Shown here piece after piece: positions 6,055 to 7,557 of a stretch of DNA of 7,557 nucleotides. Position 1 is the stretch's first letter; every line of letters begins with the position of its first letter. The DNA comes from an uncultured Collinsella sp. GTDB taxonomy: Bacteria > Actinomycetota > Coriobacteriia > Coriobacteriales > Coriobacteriaceae. The notes beneath the pieces are model-generated. The model had not been told where the DNA came from and did not search any database. It was given only the letters and a program-made list of their open reading frames with translations. Location: NCBI GenBank assembly GCA_900765185.1, contig CAAFQT010000210.1, positions 1-7,557 of the forward strand. The letters are read 5' to 3'. The translations under genes and the position numbers were made by a program.

Positions 6055-7068
6055 CTATCCCCTAAATTCAAAGGTACTCAGGCCAAACGTCAGCAGATCG
6101 CCGTTGCGCAGCGGGCAGCGCGTAATGCGGCGGTTGTTGACGAGCGTGCCGTTGGTGGAATTGAGGTCCTCGATCGACCAATCCGAGCCCGTAAAGGTGA
6201 GCTGGGCGTGGCGGCGCGACACGTTGGGGTCGCGCAGGGCAATGTCGGAAACTGAGCGCTCGCGACCGATGGTCACCTGTGCGGAGGTGATGCTATGGCT
6301 CTCGCCGCTCACGACGTCGACGAGCTGGGCGAGCGGGCGCTGCGGGGCGCGAGTGCTCGCCATGTTGGAGGCGATGCCGGCTGCGGCGCCTAGGCCCACG
6401 GCGGCACCGGTCGCGGCGGCTCCGCCCATGCCGGCAAGCGCGTCGCGCGAGACGGTCTGAGGCACCGGGATGGGTGCGGCGGCGGGGTCGGGGACGCTAG
6501 GCGCGAAGGGGTCTGCCACGGCAAGCGGGTCGGGAGCGGCGGCGCGAAGCGTCGGCTGCTGCTGGGGCATGGCGGCGGGGCGCTGCTGCTGCGGGGCAGC
6601 AAACTGCTGCTGGCCGGCGCGCGGGGCGCTGGCGGCACGGCTTGCCGCGGAGTTGTTCTGGCCCAGGCCGTTTTGATAGGCGCGCTCTTCTTCGTACAGG
6701 CGGCCGAGCGTGGGGGCATCGACGTTCTCGGCAAAGACCGAGAACTTGCCGGCGCGCAGCTGCGGATCGATCATAAAGCGCACGAGGGGCTCGCCGACAA
6801 AGACATAGCGGCGCTTTTCGGCCTGCGCCTTCACAAACTCGCGGACCTCGCGCGAAAGCTCGGGGTAGAACGGGGCGAGCATGGGATCGTCGTCGGCGGC
6901 GATAAGGATGGTATAGAGTGCCGGCGCCGTGTTGACGCCGTTGATCACCAGAGTCTGATCCTCCATGTCGCGAGCGGCCTGCTTGGCAAGCTTCTTAAAG
7001 GAGAACGGGGCACGGGTGGCACCGAAGATGCCGGCCACGTGGTCCTCGAAGATGTTCAGGAAGTTCAC
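6055..7068 (-). CDS. fhaA: FhaA: DUF3662 (FhaA N-terminal) plus FHA-domain protein
   Basis: Phosphothreonine-reading scaffold of 337 residues. Residues 1-125 match the FhaA N-terminal domain (DUF3662): MNFLNIFEDHVAGIF start, basic KKLAKQAARDME (25-36), and a YTILIAADDD-type strand (52-61). Residues 130-250 are a low-complexity linker with three QQQ clusters (153-171), a Pro/Ala part, and an uncharged Ala/Gly-rich stretch at 210-238 apart from its flanks. The C-terminal FHA domain spans about 250-336 with GRE (268-270), SRRH (284-287) and NSTNGTLVNN (303-312). In Mycobacterium FhaA binds the phosphorylated pseudokinase domain of MviN and restrains peptidoglycan synthesis; a similar role here is inferred. 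The start is GTG 7068, supported by GGAGAG (7083-7078) nine bases upstream, and it overlaps the preceding stop as GTGA. The Mycobacterium protein is longer, mostly in its linker. Confidence 0.93.
   Translation of the reverse strand: MNFLNIFEDHVAGIFGATRAPFSFKKLAKQAARDMEDQTLVINGVNTAPALYTILIAADDDPMLAPFYPELSREVREFVKAQAEKRRYVFVGEPLVRFMIDPQLRAGKFSVFAENVDAPTLGRLYEEERAYQNGLGQNNSAASRAASAPRAGQQQFAAPQQQRPAAMPQQQPTLRAAAPDPLAVADPFAPSVPDPAAAPIPVPQTVSRDALAGMGGAAATGAAVGLGAAAGIASNMASTRAPQRPLAQLVDVVSGESHSITSAQVTIGRERSVSDIALRDPNVSRRHAQLTFTGSDWSIEDLNSTNGTLVNNRRITRCPLRNGDLLTFGLSTFEFRG
6058..6063 (-). promoter_or_regulatory. Ribosome binding site of fhaB inside the end of fhaA
   Basis: AGGGGA lies nine bases before ATG 6048 and overlaps the Arg-Gly codons and stop of fhaA. 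The site is therefore traversed by ribosomes finishing fhaA, which fits coupled translation of the two FHA proteins. Confidence 0.65.
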
Positions 7069-7557
7069 GAAAGATCACTCTCCGTATAGGTTCTTTGGTA
7101 TCCGAGCAAATATAGGCATATCCCAACGATTATAGAGGATAGGGTTCCCGCAACCGCCGCCTTGGCGATGACCGCGGCTGCAAGGCTGGCAATTTCCATA
7201 TGGTGTGCAAGACAGGACGCCGCTGCGCAGCCGATGCCGGTGACAGCGATTGCGGCGATTGCGGCAAGGTTTGAGCTCTGATTGGCACGCTTGGCATGGG
7301 CATTGAGCAGCGCAGATGACGCCGCGGCAGTTGCCGCGACCAACACAAAGGCAGCCCAAAGGAGCGGGTCTCCCAGCGCTGCGGCAACGTTACCGAGCCC
7401 CAGTACGCCTCCGGCTGAAAGCGCGACCGTGGCCAGACGGGCAAAAAGCGCGCCCATGCCCGTTGCCGCGGCGGCGCTTGCCGGGCCGAGCCAAAATGAC
7501 GCGACGCCGGCGGCGACCCCAGCTGCCAGGAAGGTATTGCCGGTCAGACAGCCAAGC
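7065..7557 (-). CDS. Unrecognised multi-pass membrane protein (5' end outside window)
   Basis: The reading frame is open from the window edge (first full codon at 7556) to TGA at 7065, giving 163 visible residues and no N-terminus. An internal ATG at 7457 exists, but the frame continues hydrophobic above it (LGCLTGNTFLAAGVAAGVAS), so the gene very probably begins upstream. The composition is dominated by Ala, Gly, Leu and Val, with four to six likely membrane helices: about visible residues 5-24, 36-60, 65-85, 97-117, 120-135 and 136-153. The only markedly polar loop is NAHAKRANQSS (85-95), and the tail YQRTYTESDLS is probably cytoplasmic or external depending on helix count. I recognise no motif and assign no function. 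It overlaps fhaA by four bases (GTGA), so it belongs to the same operon. It has no counterpart beside fhaA in the Mycobacterium cluster as I know it. It could be a transporter fragment or an envelope protein. Confidence 0.8.
   Translation of the reverse strand, partial: LGCLTGNTFLAAGVAAGVASFWLGPASAAAATGMGALFARLATVALSAGGVLGLGNVAAALGDPLLWAAFVLVAATAAASSALLNAHAKRANQSSNLAAIAAIAVTGIGCAAASCLAHHMEIASLAAAVIAKAAVAGTLSSIIVGICLYLLGYQRTYTESDLS

Overview
The window looks like part of an actinobacterial chromosome. It is GC-rich, its proteins are rich in Ala and Gly, and its gene order matches the Ser/Thr-phosphorylation and cell-elongation operon known from Mycobacterium (fhaA, fhaB, pstP, rodA, pbpA, pkn). 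The gut-type class Coriobacteriia (for example Collinsella-like) is my best guess, but it rests on general resemblance and not on a search. Every gene I can support lies on the minus strand and reads from high to low coordinates. The long plus-strand reading frames are antisense shadows.

In transcription order: (1) a partial, unrecognised multi-pass membrane protein (7557-7065, 5' end outside the window); (2) fhaA, a DUF3662 plus FHA-domain protein (7068-6055, GTG start, GTGA overlap with gene 1); (3) fhaB, a membrane-anchored FHA protein (6048-5632); (4) pstP, a membrane PP2C phosphatase with an unusually long N-terminal extension (5635-3836, ATGA overlap with fhaB); (5) one long reading frame in which a SEDS glycosyltransferase (RodA/FtsW type) is fused to a class B penicillin-binding transpeptidase (3819-949); (6) a PknB-type Ser/Thr kinase (816-1, cut by the window edge after the kinase domain). 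The first five genes overlap or are spaced by at most 16 bases. The only real gap is 132 bases between the fusion gene and the kinase. It carries two possible RNA hairpins and a 16-codon mini-ORF, with no convincing promoter or classical terminator.

Functionally the set is a closed circuit. The kinase phosphorylates targets on threonine, the FHA proteins read phosphothreonine, PstP removes the phosphate, and the SEDS-PBP fusion polymerises and crosslinks peptidoglycan, so it is both the output and a likely substrate. The cluster itself is a known system. The parts worth a second look are the SEDS-PBP fusion and its cytoplasmic linker, the 216-residue extension on PstP, the unassigned membrane protein heading the operon, and the structured leader before the kinase. 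I found no mobile element, CRISPR array, tRNA, rRNA or sign of horizontal transfer.
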